DNA from: Campylobacter concisus
Lineage (GTDB): Bacteria > Campylobacterota > Campylobacteria > Campylobacterales > Campylobacteraceae
NCBI RefSeq assembly: GCF_002092855.1
Contig: NZ_LVLC01000001.1
Span: forward strand, 310,001-374,000
DNA length: 64,000 bases
Direction of reading: 5' to 3'
In this document: one piece after another, positions 28,418 through 35,736 of the stretch
Position numbering within the stretch: position 1 is the first letter of the stretch
Layout of the letters: every line of letters starts with the position of its first letter
The notes under the pieces: generated by a model
Databases searched by the model: none
Seen by the model: the letters and a program-made list of their open reading frames with translations, nothing else
Told to the model about the DNA's origin: nothing
Made by a program: the position numbers and the translations under genes

Positions 28418-28759
28418 TTATTTTTTTTCCTTTAATTTATCTAATACTTTTACAACATAAAATTTACTATTCTGACAAGGGACAAACCAAAAATTTATAT
28501 TTCTAGTGTCACTTTTTTGAGATATAAAACATAAGTTAAATTTTTTGTAGATAATTGGGTAGTTTATACCACCTTTAAAAAGCTGATTACATTTTAAAAT
28601 TCGCATGAAGGTTGCAAAAAAAGCAGAAAAAAAACTATTTGTTTGAAATTCCCAAATCGCGTATTGTGAACAAGTCGGGTAATAGCGACAGCTTTTTGGT
28701 AGAAGTATGGAAATATATTTTTGATAAAAAGCGATAGCTTTAATCGCAATTTTTTTCAT
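28418..28759 (-). CDS. yidD: Membrane protein insertion efficiency factor YidD
   Basis: Small inner-membrane-associated protein helping YidC-dependent insertion. The core motif KAIAFYQKYISILLPKSCRYYPTCSQYA is clear near the N-terminus, with the usual three cysteines (SCR, TCS and KCNQ). The C-terminal 40 residues go beyond the minimal 70-residue family and are of unclear meaning. I place the start at 28759: its ATG overlaps the rnpA stop as ATGA, whereas longer readings begin at TTG inside rnpA. It is 1 base before yidC. Confidence 0.93.
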   Translation of the reverse strand: MKKIAIKAIAFYQKYISILLPKSCRYYPTCSQYAIWEFQTNSFFSAFFATFMRILKCNQLFKGGINYPIIYKKFNLCFISQKSDTRNINFWFVPCQNSKFYVVKVLDKLKEKK

Positions 28760-29091
28760 TTTAAACATCCCATTTTTTTTGTAGACCAACTTAAATTTTT
28801 ACAAATTTTTTCAAATGAAATTTCTGTAATTCCATTTTTTGCGATCATAATATATGTGCCATCTTTTAATTCACTAGAAATGTTAAAAAAAGCGGCTCTC
28901 AAAAGTCTTTTAGCTCTATTTCTAACTACCGCTTTTCCTACTTTTTTACTAGCAACTACTGCTATTTTTTTTTCATTTGTTGGTTTATAAAAAACAATGC
29001 AAGCATCACAATGCCACTTGCTAGCCTCTTTATAAACTTGAGAGAATTCTTTTGAGCCGCTTAACGACTCAAAACCAGCTAAGCAGCCAAT
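28756..29091 (-). CDS. rnpA: Ribonuclease P protein component RnpA with apparent ATT start
   Basis: Protein subunit of RNase P, which trims tRNA 5' ends. The frame gives the family block [22 protein letters not shown] near residue 50 and YIMIAKNG further on. The reading frame has no ATG, GTG or TTG between an upstream TAG (29098-29100) and the conserved region. The best start is ATT at 29091, with AAAGG 9 bases before it, giving 111 residues and a 13-base overlap with the end of rpmH. It ends as ATGA at the yidD start. Runs of 9 and 8 A lie in the coding strand (near 28969 and 28776). Confidence 0.85.
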   Translation of the reverse strand: MGCLAGFESLSGSKEFSQVYKEASKWHCDACIVFYKPTNEKKIAVVASKKVGKAVVRNRAKRLLRAAFFNISSELKDGTYIMIAKNGITEISFEKICKNLSWSTKKMGCLK

Positions 29092-29213
29092 CTTTTTCTA
29101 CCTTTGGCACGTCTAGCGTTTATTACCTTGCGGCCATTTTTAGTTTTCATTCTTAAGCGAAAGCCATGAGTGCGTTTTTTAGGGGTTTTATGAGGTTGAT
29201 AAGTCCTTTTCAT
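29079..29213 (-). CDS. rpmH: 50S ribosomal protein L34
   Basis: Ribosomal protein L34, 44 residues: [17 protein letters not shown] followed by [21 protein letters not shown], full length. A longer open frame upstream (to 29333) is rejected because it adds 40 non-family residues and because AAGGA precedes the ATG at 29213. It heads the rpmH-rnpA-yidD-yidC-jag-mnmE run. Confidence 0.98.
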   Translation of the reverse strand: MKRTYQPHKTPKKRTHGFRLRMKTKNGRKVINARRAKGRKRLAA

Positions 29214-29244
29214 TTCTATCCTTAAAGTTAATATAAAAAGTGGG

Positions 29245-29250
29245 ATTTTA
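29245..29250 (-). promoter_or_regulatory. Sigma70 -10 box for the rpmH operon
   Basis: TAAAAT on the minus strand in the context GCTTTGATAAAAT, giving a leader of about 25 bases before the rpmH ATG with AAGGA in it. Confidence 0.5.
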
Positions 29251-29323
29251 TCAAAGCAATACTTAAATTCCTTTGAATAACTTAGCTTAAAAAGCCATAA
29301 CTCAAACTTTAAGCAAATCAAGT

Positions 29324-29329
29324 TATAAT
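29324..29329 (+). promoter_or_regulatory. Sigma70 -10 box placing the start of transcription at the UDG start codon
   Basis: Perfect TATAAT ending 6 bases before the ATG at 29336. The expected first transcribed base is therefore the A of the start codon, and no ribosome site is visible between. Confidence 0.55.
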
Positions 29330-29335
29330 CCAAAA

Positions 29336-29989
29336 ATGAATTTTAATAAAGACAATAGGCTTTTAAAAAAATTATTTTTCTTAAAACTAATTGGCTATAA
29401 GTTTATTGATAAAAATTTTCTTAGTCTAAGCAACTATCATGATTACAACAATATTGATGAGCTAAACCGCGAAGTAAAAAAATGTTCTCTTTGTTCTTTG
29501 CGAAACAGCTCAAAAGGCGTAACAGCCGGTATCGGCAATGAAAATAGCAAAATCATGTTTATATTATTTTCTAAAAAAAATGATTCTTATGAAAATAACA
29601 GTAAAAAATTTTTAGAAAATGCTATAAAAAATAGTTTAAATTTAGATATAAAAGAAATTTATATAAGTTCTCTACTTCGGTGTGAAATTTCACAAAATGA
29701 TGATAAAAGTCCGATTTTAAGCCGTTCTATTGAACTTTGTCGTCCTTATTTGTTTGAAGAGATTAGACTGATAAAACCAAAGATAATAGTGACTTTAGGT
29801 GAAAAAGCTTTTATGCATTTATATCCAAATTTATTGCTAAAAGGCGGATTTTCAAGTATAAGAGGTAGTATTTTAAAAAATGAAAATAGCCTTATTTTAC
29901 CAACGTTTTCGCCAGAGTGGATCAGCAAAAACCCTAGTTTTGAAAATATTTTTATAGATGATTTAAGAAAGATCAAAGGAGTGATATGA
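29336..29989 (+). CDS. Family 4-like uracil-DNA glycosylase
   Basis: Probable base-excision repair enzyme removing uracil from DNA. The 217-residue protein has the four cysteines of an Fe-S family 4 UDG: KKCSLC (residues about 49-52), LLRCEIS and IELCRPYL. It also has [16 protein letters not shown] (motif A region, modified from GEGPG) and [12 protein letters not shown] (motif B, where HPS is usual and here reads FSPEW). These changes from the consensus make activity uncertain. Its stop overlaps the next gene start. It has no ribosome site and may be leaderless. Confidence 0.75.
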   Translation: MNFNKDNRLLKKLFFLKLIGYKFIDKNFLSLSNYHDYNNIDELNREVKKCSLCSLRNSSKGVTAGIGNENSKIMFILFSKKNDSYENNSKKFLENAIKNSLNLDIKEIYISSLLRCEISQNDDKSPILSRSIELCRPYLFEEIRLIKPKIIVTLGEKAFMHLYPNLLLKGGFSSIRGSILKNENSLILPTFSPEWISKNPSFENIFIDDLRKIKGVI

Positions 29990-31236
29990 GAAAAATTTTA
30001 CTTTTTTTAGCCATTTTTTCGACTATTTTTGCATCGCAAGATGAGATAAATTTTGAGAGTAATATTACAAAAAACCAAAGTCTATCAAGCATACCTCCAG
30101 CAAAGATTACTTATATAAATTTAGAACCAGAATTTTGTGATAATGCCTGCTTAAATGAGCTTATTAAGTCTGATTTACTGGCTAGCTTTATGGCGAGATT
30201 TGAGCCAGCAAAAATAGATGATAACGCTCTTTTAGAGCTTTATATCTCTCTTGGTGGTGAAGCTATTTTAAAAATTAATAAAAGCGGCAAAATCGCTGTA
30301 ATCATCCCACAAAAGATTATAAAATCTTATGCAAATGTTGTATCAAACGCGGTCTTAAGCTATGTCTTAAAGCAAGATGCGGATATCGAGATCAAATTTA
30401 TAAATAGCAACGATGAAAGCCCACAAAGTCTTACAAATGCTATGCAAATGGCTAGAGCCCAAGGCTTTAATTATTTTATCGCAGTCCTTACATCAAATGG
30501 TGCAAACATTATAAATTCACTAGTTCTATCAAATGAGCTTATCTACATTCCAAGCGTTCATAGCTCTTTTATCATAAATCCAAAGCCAAATTTGATCTTT
30601 GGTGGCATTGATTATAAAGAGCAAATTTCAGCTTTGCTAGCTTACTCGAATGAAAAGATAGTTGCATTTGATGATGGCAGTTCATTAGGGCAAAAGCTAA
30701 ATGAATATGTCCGCATGCAAAGTACCGATTATCATGAAGCCTCTATTGTAGGCAAAGATATAAATTTAAACGACACTTTAAGTAAAAAATCCAAGTTTGA
30801 TGACGCAAGTATATTTTTAAACATCCCAATCGTCAAAGCTTCTCTTGTAGCAACGCAGATGAGGGGCTTTGAGATAAAGCCTTATGCGCTTTTAAGCACA
30901 CAGATAAATTTTTTACCAAATATCTTTAATGCCATCGCACAAAGAGATAGACAAAATCTTTTCATCGCGAACTCACTAAATCCTATTAACGACTTGTTTT
31001 TAGGACTTGGTGATCTTTTTGATGTAGATTTTAGATATTCGCAAATCGGCTATTCAAGTGCTTTTGGTGCCGAGTATATATATACAAATTTTATAGATAA
31101 AAGTGCTGATAGAATTTTTACCGAAAGGGTTGAAAACTCACAAGTTTTATATGGAGTTAAAATTTATAACGCAAAAGGCGACCACTTTGACGAAGCAAAT
31201 CAAGAAATTTTGCTCGATCAAAATAGCTCGATGTAA
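29986..31236 (+). CDS. Putative periplasmic protein, possibly periplasmic-binding fold
   Basis: The 416-residue product has a signal peptide ([16 protein letters not shown]). The mature part alternates beta and alpha segments, such as KIAVIIPQKIIKSYANVVSNAVLSYVL, EIKFINSND and FNYFIAVLTSNGANIINSLV. This resembles a type I periplasmic-binding fold of the LpoA/LivJ kind, although I cannot name a ligand. It overlaps the UDG stop by 4 bases, and I recall the same neighbour in C. jejuni. It is convergent with the YbgC gene. Function unknown. Confidence 0.7.
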   Translation: MRKILLFLAIFSTIFASQDEINFESNITKNQSLSSIPPAKITYINLEPEFCDNACLNELIKSDLLASFMARFEPAKIDDNALLELYISLGGEAILKINKSGKIAVIIPQKIIKSYANVVSNAVLSYVLKQDADIEIKFINSNDESPQSLTNAMQMARAQGFNYFIAVLTSNGANIINSLVLSNELIYIPSVHSSFIINPKPNLIFGGIDYKEQISALLAYSNEKIVAFDDGSSLGQKLNEYVRMQSTDYHEASIVGKDINLNDTLSKKSKFDDASIFLNIPIVKASLVATQMRGFEIKPYALLSTQINFLPNIFNAIAQRDRQNLFIANSLNPINDLFLGLGDLFDVDFRYSQIGYSSAFGAEYIYTNFIDKSADRIFTERVENSQVLYGVKIYNAKGDHFDEANQEILLDQNSSM

Positions 31237-31245
31237 AAGCACAAA

Positions 31246-31276
31246 GTGGCTAAAGTTAAATTTTTAATTTAGCCAC
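31246..31276. terminator. Bidirectional terminator between the 29986 gene and ybgC
   Basis: Stem GTGGCTAAA / TTTAGCCAC with an inner TTAA/TTAA extension and one bulged G, between converging genes. Confidence 0.75.
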
Positions 31277-31279
31277 GAT

Positions 31280-31669
31280 CTAAAATTTAGAATTCTCCAA
31301 AAATTTCTTTATCTCGTCATTTATCTTAGCAAGCTTTTCTTCTTTCATGAAAGCTAAAGTAATTGTTGCTCTAAAAAGTAGTTTTTCGGCATTTTTGTCA
31401 TCAAATTTATAAATTTCTTGCTCTAAAACAATACTTGCTTTTTTAATCTCCAATACCTTGCTTCGCACAAAAATTTCATCTCCAAGTACGGCAGAAGCGA
31501 TAAATTTAGCCTCAAGCGATGAAACTACAAAGTATCCACCCTCTTTTGTGAAATTTAATCCAGCCTGAAAAAATGCTTCACTCCTAGCTCGCTCACAAAA
31601 TTTAATGTAGTTTGTATGATAAACTATGCCACCAGCATCGGTATCTTCGTAGTAGATTCGTATTTTCAC
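31280..31669 (-). CDS. ybgC: YbgC-type acyl-CoA thioesterase
   Basis: Hot-dog fold thioesterase of 129 residues. The signature IRIYYEDTDAGGIVYHTNYIKFCERARSEAFF includes the catalytic Asp of DTDAGG and the YHTNY segment. The rest follows the family (VVSSLEAKFIASAVLGDEIFV, VLEQEIYKFD). In Tol-Pal clusters YbgC acts on short-chain acyl-CoA, and in Helicobacter on long-chain acyl-CoA; no Tol gene is next to it here. It lies 9 bases after the small ORF at 31679. Confidence 0.9.
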   Translation of the reverse strand: MKIRIYYEDTDAGGIVYHTNYIKFCERARSEAFFQAGLNFTKEGGYFVVSSLEAKFIASAVLGDEIFVRSKVLEIKKASIVLEQEIYKFDDKNAEKLLFRATITLAFMKEEKLAKINDEIKKFLENSKF

Positions 31670-31678
31670 GGTATTTCC

Positions 31679-31831
31679 TTAGACTTTTACATTAAGCCCA
31701 ATTTTACTGAATTTTCTTAAAAGCCCCATTATATACGCCTCTTTTTCCTCGTGAGCTTTTAAATTTCGCCCATGAGCGCTACTAAAATCATAATTTACGT
31801 TTGCGCTAAATCCGTTTATGCCACTTACCAT
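31679..31831 (-). CDS. Small 50-residue protein downstream of the Cj0814-like gene
   Basis: Short ORF beginning MVSGINGFSANVNYD and ending in a basic helix (GLLRKFSKIGLNVKV). AAAAGGATTAAT before the ATG gives a good ribosome site, and the ORF starts 10 bases after the preceding gene stops. Its N-terminus (M-V-S-G-I-x-x-F-S) resembles that of the 397-residue neighbour (M-L-S-G-I-x-x-F-S), which may mark shared targeting or duplication. No known family is recognised. A chaperone or secreted partner of the neighbour is a guess. Confidence 0.6.
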   Translation of the reverse strand: MVSGINGFSANVNYDFSSAHGRNLKAHEEKEAYIMGLLRKFSKIGLNVKV

Positions 31832-31841
31832 ATTAATCCTT

Positions 31842-33035
31842 TTAAGCCTTTATATCCACGCTCTTAGCGTTAAATTTAATCATCGCCTCAAGTTCTTCTA
31901 AATTTTTTCTAGTATTTTGCTCTATCTCTTTGTCGTATTTTCTGTTTTTATCCAGCATCTTTTGTGTTCGCTTTTCTTGCTCGATTAGCTTTTCTAGGCG
32001 TTTTTGCGCCTCTTTCATATCCTCTTGCATTATTTCAAAAAGGCTTTTTGATTCTTTGCCGTCAGAAGTTATGTTAGAGTTGCCGCTTAAGGCAGTGCTA
32101 CCGGGCAAAAGCGACTCTTGCATTTTTTGAAACGTTAGTACATATTCTCGGTAATCCTTGCTAAGCCCGTCAAGCTCGCTTCCTTTGATGCCGTAGATGT
32201 TGCGTGAATCAATAAAGGCGTCCAGCTTTTGTCTGTATTCTTTGCCGCTTATGTTTTTGTCATAACCTTGCATTTTACCCCAAACCGTAGTTTCGCCTTC
32301 TCGTACGTCTAAATTTGAGTTTATTACGGCTGCTATCAAGCCTCCTTTGGTTATACTACCGTCAGAGTTAGTGTATCTTTCGCCATGAGGATTTATAAAC
32401 ACGCTCACATTTTCGCTCTCTTTGCCGCCGTTATTGTTATCAAAGATATTGGTTGACGGCTTATATTGCGGCGTTGTTGTAAACGCATGATACGAGCTAT
32501 TAAAAAATAGCGTTTCCATGTTGGTTTTCCCGGACTTATCGTCAAAGGCGCTACGTGCCGACGCATAGTCGTAGATGTTTTTATTTACTTTAGTTACTTT
32601 TAGACTTGATTTCTCGTATTCGTATCCTTGAGGAAATTTGGCAAGGTCTTCTTTAGTAAAGCTCTCTTTTGAATTTAGTAGCTCGTCGCCCGCTACTTGG
32701 GAGAGAATTTTATATGCATTGCCGACGGTTTTTGCTATGTCAATTTTTGAAAACATTTTATTAAATGCAATAGCCTTATCATTTACGTTCACGAGCGATT
32801 TTAAGGTATCTGAGTGGATTTTGTAGTCCTTCGGGATACCTGCGGCTTCGTTAAATTCGGACGTAAAATATCCGTCCGCACCTACTTTATAGCCTAAAAC
32901 TTCGTTAAATTTGTGCTCGACTGTGTCAGGCTGCGAGATTTCATTTTTATATATGATTTGACTCTTTATGCTATCTTTTTCATTTAGCTGAAAATTTTTA
33001 GCGATGCTAGAAAATCTACCGATACCGCTTAACAT
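31842..33035 (-). CDS. Probable flagellar-dependent secreted protein (Cj0814-like)
   Basis: The 397-residue product lacks a signal peptide and membrane helices. From memory it resembles the Cj0814 family of proteins secreted through the Campylobacter flagellar export apparatus, with LGYKVGADGYFTSEFNEAAGIPKDYKIHSDTL near residue 48 as the most typical stretch. The last 80 residues form a strongly charged coiled coil (MQEDMKEAQKRLEKLIEQEKRTQ). The ATG at 33035 is chosen over a GTG one codon earlier because AAAGGA fits it. A flagellin-type promoter lies about 25 bases upstream. The exact family is uncertain. Confidence 0.6.
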   Translation of the reverse strand: MLSGIGRFSSIAKNFQLNEKDSIKSQIIYKNEISQPDTVEHKFNEVLGYKVGADGYFTSEFNEAAGIPKDYKIHSDTLKSLVNVNDKAIAFNKMFSKIDIAKTVGNAYKILSQVAGDELLNSKESFTKEDLAKFPQGYEYEKSSLKVTKVNKNIYDYASARSAFDDKSGKTNMETLFFNSSYHAFTTTPQYKPSTNIFDNNNGGKESENVSVFINPHGERYTNSDGSITKGGLIAAVINSNLDVREGETTVWGKMQGYDKNISGKEYRQKLDAFIDSRNIYGIKGSELDGLSKDYREYVLTFQKMQESLLPGSTALSGNSNITSDGKESKSLFEIMQEDMKEAQKRLEKLIEQEKRTQKMLDKNRKYDKEIEQNTRKNLEELEAMIKFNAKSVDIKA

Positions 33036-33066
33036 CACAAATCCTTTTGAAATTTAGTTTTAAGCT

Positions 33067-33093
33067 ACATCGGCAAAATTGAAAAAATATCTA
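33067..33093 (-). promoter_or_regulatory. Putative sigma28 (FliA) promoter
   Basis: GCCGATGT (33067-33074, minus strand) is 6 of 8 to the FliA -10 GCCGATAA. TAGATATT (33086-33093) is 5 of 8 to TAAAGTTT at the standard 11-base spacing. It lies just ahead of the Cj0814-like gene; nothing else is seen in the remainder of the 115-base gap. Confidence 0.35.
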
Positions 33094-33150
33094 GTAAAAA
33101 TAATAAAAACTATCAAAAAGCCATATAAATTTCTATGCCAAAAGTTAAAA

Positions 33151-33675
33151 TTACTCGTGCGTCTTCATCGTCGCCAGATCGCACTTAGCGCCGCGAGTAA
33201 TCATCAGCGACTGATCGTAAAATAAAATAAGCACAACCGAAACCCCGACGCCAAGCGCTAACGAGACAGTCGTAGTCGTGATCGCGTTATCGAAAAATAT
33301 GATTAGATATTCGTTTTTCTTAGCGATATCAGGCTCGTTTAGAAACGAAAATAGCGCCAAGATGCCCTTATACGCGTAAACTCCAGGCACCATCGGCAAA
33401 AGTGCGGGAAACGCGATGATCTCAGCGGGCACTTTGAGCCGTTTGGCAAAGAGCATACCTAAAATCCCGCTTAAAAATGATACTATGAGAGTGGCGACGC
33501 TGATGTTAAAAAATCCCATCTGCATGATCCAAAAACGGCTGGCGTGCGCAAACGCCGCAAGCAGCGCACAAAATGCGAGAGTCCTTTTAGGCGGAGAGCT
33601 AGCGTAGGCAAAGCCAAGCCCCGCCACTGCCGCAAAAGCGCCGTCTATGAGAGTCGCGGTCAAAAGCTCAAACAT
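33151..33675 (-). CDS. ThrE-type threonine/serine exporter, small subunit
   Basis: Membrane protein of 174 residues with about five helices. It matches the ThrE_2 (DUF3815) half of split threonine/serine exporters: GFFNISVATLIVSFLSGILGMLFAKRLKVPAEIIAFPALLPMVPG. The PALLPMVPG motif near residue 90 is diagnostic. It overlaps the larger ThrE-type gene by 8 bases, so the two are likely coupled and form one exporter. It is visibly richer in G+C than prmC nearby. Confidence 0.9.
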   Translation of the reverse strand: MFELLTATLIDGAFAAVAGLGFAYASSPPKRTLAFCALLAAFAHASRFWIMQMGFFNISVATLIVSFLSGILGMLFAKRLKVPAEIIAFPALLPMVPGVYAYKGILALFSFLNEPDIAKKNEYLIIFFDNAITTTTVSLALGVGVSVVLILFYDQSLMITRGAKCDLATMKTHE

Positions 33676-34450
33676 GTAAAATCTCCGCGCTACTAAGCGA
33701 GAGCGTGATATAGACGCCCACCGCGATGCAAAGTATCAGGATGCCCGTGCTCACGGCCCTGCTGATACCCACAAGCGTGTTGTCGTTTATGATATCAAAG
33801 ACCGAGTTTATGAGAAAAACGCCCGGCATCAAAAATAGTATCGACGAGCCGATCGCCACGTCGCTAGTATGCGTAAAGCCGTAAAATACGCCAAGATAGG
33901 CGATAAAAGAGACGACAAACGAAACTAGGACGTACTGGATTTTTAAATTTACGCCCATTTTAGCAAGCGCAAATCTAAGGCTATATCCCACGAGCGTCGC
34001 AAAAAATACGCAAGCTACCGAGCCCATATCACCGCCAAAAAGCTTGCAAAACGCCGCATTTGCAAGGCTGATCAAAATAAGCGAGCTTGCAAATTTATTC
34101 GCCCCTATTCGCATGACCCCCTCAAACTGTTCTTTGGCCTCGTCCAAGCTTAAATTTTCATCCAAAATCCGCCAGCTAAGCGACGAAAGCTCGGAAATAC
34201 GGTTAAAGCTCACATGACCAAACGGGATCTTTTTCACATAGGTTCGGCGCAGGGAGTTGTCGGCCGAGTCCATGACGCTAATGGTAAAATATTTCACGAA
34301 AATCGTCACGCTAACGTCGTAGCCGTAGTGTCTAGCTATGCGATCTACGCACTTTTCTACGCGTGCGGTGTAGGTGCCAGCACTCACCATCGCCGTCGTG
34401 TATTCGGCTAGAAAATTTGTTAAAACTTGAATATCAGGCTTTGCGTTCAT
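33668..34450 (-). CDS. ThrE-type threonine/serine exporter, large subunit
   Basis: The 260-residue protein matches the DUF1212/ThrE N-terminal half of split exporters. A cytoplasmic domain (residues 1-120; MVSAGTYTARVEKCVDRIARHYG near residue 16 contains the family SAG/TxR pattern) is followed by about five helices with SILFLMPGVFLINSVFDIINDNTLVGISRA near the end. Partnered with the small subunit downstream (8-base overlap). It overlaps the DUF4149 gene by 17 bases. Export of Thr/Ser or related amino acids is the family role; substrate here is inferred. Confidence 0.9.
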   Translation of the reverse strand: MNAKPDIQVLTNFLAEYTTAMVSAGTYTARVEKCVDRIARHYGYDVSVTIFVKYFTISVMDSADNSLRRTYVKKIPFGHVSFNRISELSSLSWRILDENLSLDEAKEQFEGVMRIGANKFASSLILISLANAAFCKLFGGDMGSVACVFFATLVGYSLRFALAKMGVNLKIQYVLVSFVVSFIAYLGVFYGFTHTSDVAIGSSILFLMPGVFLINSVFDIINDNTLVGISRAVSTGILILCIAVGVYITLSLSSAEILHV

Positions 34451-34913
34451 TTTGGCTAATCTTAAATTTCACAAAAAATAAAATAATTTGTAAAACAAGC
34501 ATGATTTTCATCACATATTCACTCGCACTATGCATTTTGGCAAATTCAGCCGTCTGTGTCGCGTCAACACCCAAATTTTGAGCATAAACTATAAAAGGCG
34601 TAAAGAAAAATACAAAGCTAAAAGCTAAGGCTAAATTTAAAAAAGCAAGCATTAACATGCTAAATTTTAGTGAAAAAATAAGCTTTTTTCTAAGATCAAA
34701 TAGCTCACCAATCATTACAACTATGCTTACAAAAAGCAAAATATAATTAAATTTCAAAAATATCTTTGTCATCATTTGACCACTCATAAAATGCGTAAGT
34801 ATGCCGTCTCCTATGATGCTTTGTGGGAAAAATATGACTGGCGCCACTAAAATACCAAGCGTTAGCTCAGCTCCTATAAGTACTGCCAAAAGCAAAAAAT
34901 AAACTCCTCTCAA
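34434..34913 (-). CDS. DUF4149 family membrane protein
   Basis: A 159-residue protein with four predicted helices, matching DUF4149/TMEM205-like proteins: GAELTLGILVAPVIFF near the start and FMSGQMMTKIFLKFNYILLF. The family function is unknown. AT-rich in composition, like prmC upstream and unlike the ThrE genes that overlap its 3' end. It lies 10 bases after prmC. Confidence 0.7.
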   Translation of the reverse strand: MRGVYFLLLAVLIGAELTLGILVAPVIFFPQSIIGDGILTHFMSGQMMTKIFLKFNYILLFVSIVVMIGELFDLRKKLIFSLKFSMLMLAFLNLALAFSFVFFFTPFIVYAQNLGVDATQTAEFAKMHSASEYVMKIMLVLQIILFFVKFKISQNERKA

Positions 34914-34923
34914 ACTCTCTCCT

Positions 34924-35736
34924 TTATATTTTTAACTTCGCACAAAAGCCTCTATCAAAGCCAGCCAAATCTTTGTAAAAACTATACTCAAAACCATTGG
35001 CCTCTAAAAATTTTTGCATACTTGCTTTTTGATCGTATCCCATCTCACAAGCAACGTTTTTGATATTGCGATCTTTGGCTATAAGAATAATGTCTTTTAA
35101 GATTTCATCTCCTACTTCGCCTCCAAAGAGTGCACTTTCTGGTTCATTTAACACAAATTTACTAAGTTTATAGCTTCTTGCAATATATGGTGGATTTGAA
35201 ACCAAAATATCAATATCTTCTAAAATTTCATCCACATAAGAGCAGTTTAAAAATTTGATCCTCCCACCTACATCAAATTTATCTGCATTTTTTTTAGCAA
35301 GCATCAAAGCTTTTTCATTGATGTCTGTCGCTACGATATTTGCCTTTGTTTTTAGAGCTAGCATTATACTAATAATTCCGCTTCCTGTGCCTATTTCTGC
35401 GATCTTTGGTTCATTATATTCGCGTGAAATTTCTATTACTTTATCCACTAAAATTTCTGTTTCAGGTCTTGGGATCAGCACTCCGCTTTCCACGTAAAAA
35501 TCAAGCCCATAAAAGCTAGCTTTACCAGTTATATGTTCAAGAGGCTCGTAGTTTTCATACCTTTTAACTAGAGCAAAATAGCCGCTCTCATCAAATTCAT
35601 TTTTTTGATTTAAAAATATCCATTCAATGCTTACGTCAAGATAGTTCATAAGCAAAATTTTAGCCACTCTGCTTGGATTTTGACAAAGCGGGCTTAGCCT
35701 TAAACTAGCCTCTTTAAGAGCCTCTTCAATTTTCAT
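34924..35736 (-). CDS. prmC: Peptide chain release factor N5-glutamine methyltransferase PrmC
   Basis: Methylates the GGQ glutamine of release factors RF1/RF2. The 270-residue protein has an N-terminal helical domain, the AEIGTGSGIISIMLALK SAM loop (about residue 115), and the catalytic ILVSNPPYIARSY near 180. ITGKASFYGLDFYVESGVLIPRPETE precedes the SAM domain as expected. It overlaps the M48 gene by 11 bases although their base compositions differ. Confidence 0.95.
   Translation of the reverse strand: MKIEEALKEASLRLSPLCQNPSRVAKILLMNYLDVSIEWIFLNQKNEFDESGYFALVKRYENYEPLEHITGKASFYGLDFYVESGVLIPRPETEILVDKVIEISREYNEPKIAEIGTGSGIISIMLALKTKANIVATDINEKALMLAKKNADKFDVGGRIKFLNCSYVDEILEDIDILVSNPPYIARSYKLSKFVLNEPESALFGGEVGDEILKDIILIAKDRNIKNVACEMGYDQKASMQKFLEANGFEYSFYKDLAGFDRGFCAKLKI

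Noticed and set aside
29214..29333. Open frame extending rpmH upstream by 40 codons
   Set aside because: The extra residues do not resemble L34. The ribosome site and the TAAAAT box fit the ATG at 29213.
33086..33145. Sigma54 promoter before the Cj0814-like gene (TTGGCA followed by TTTA)
   Set aside because: The -12 element lacks the GC of TTGC, and the flagellin-type pair lies nearer to the start.
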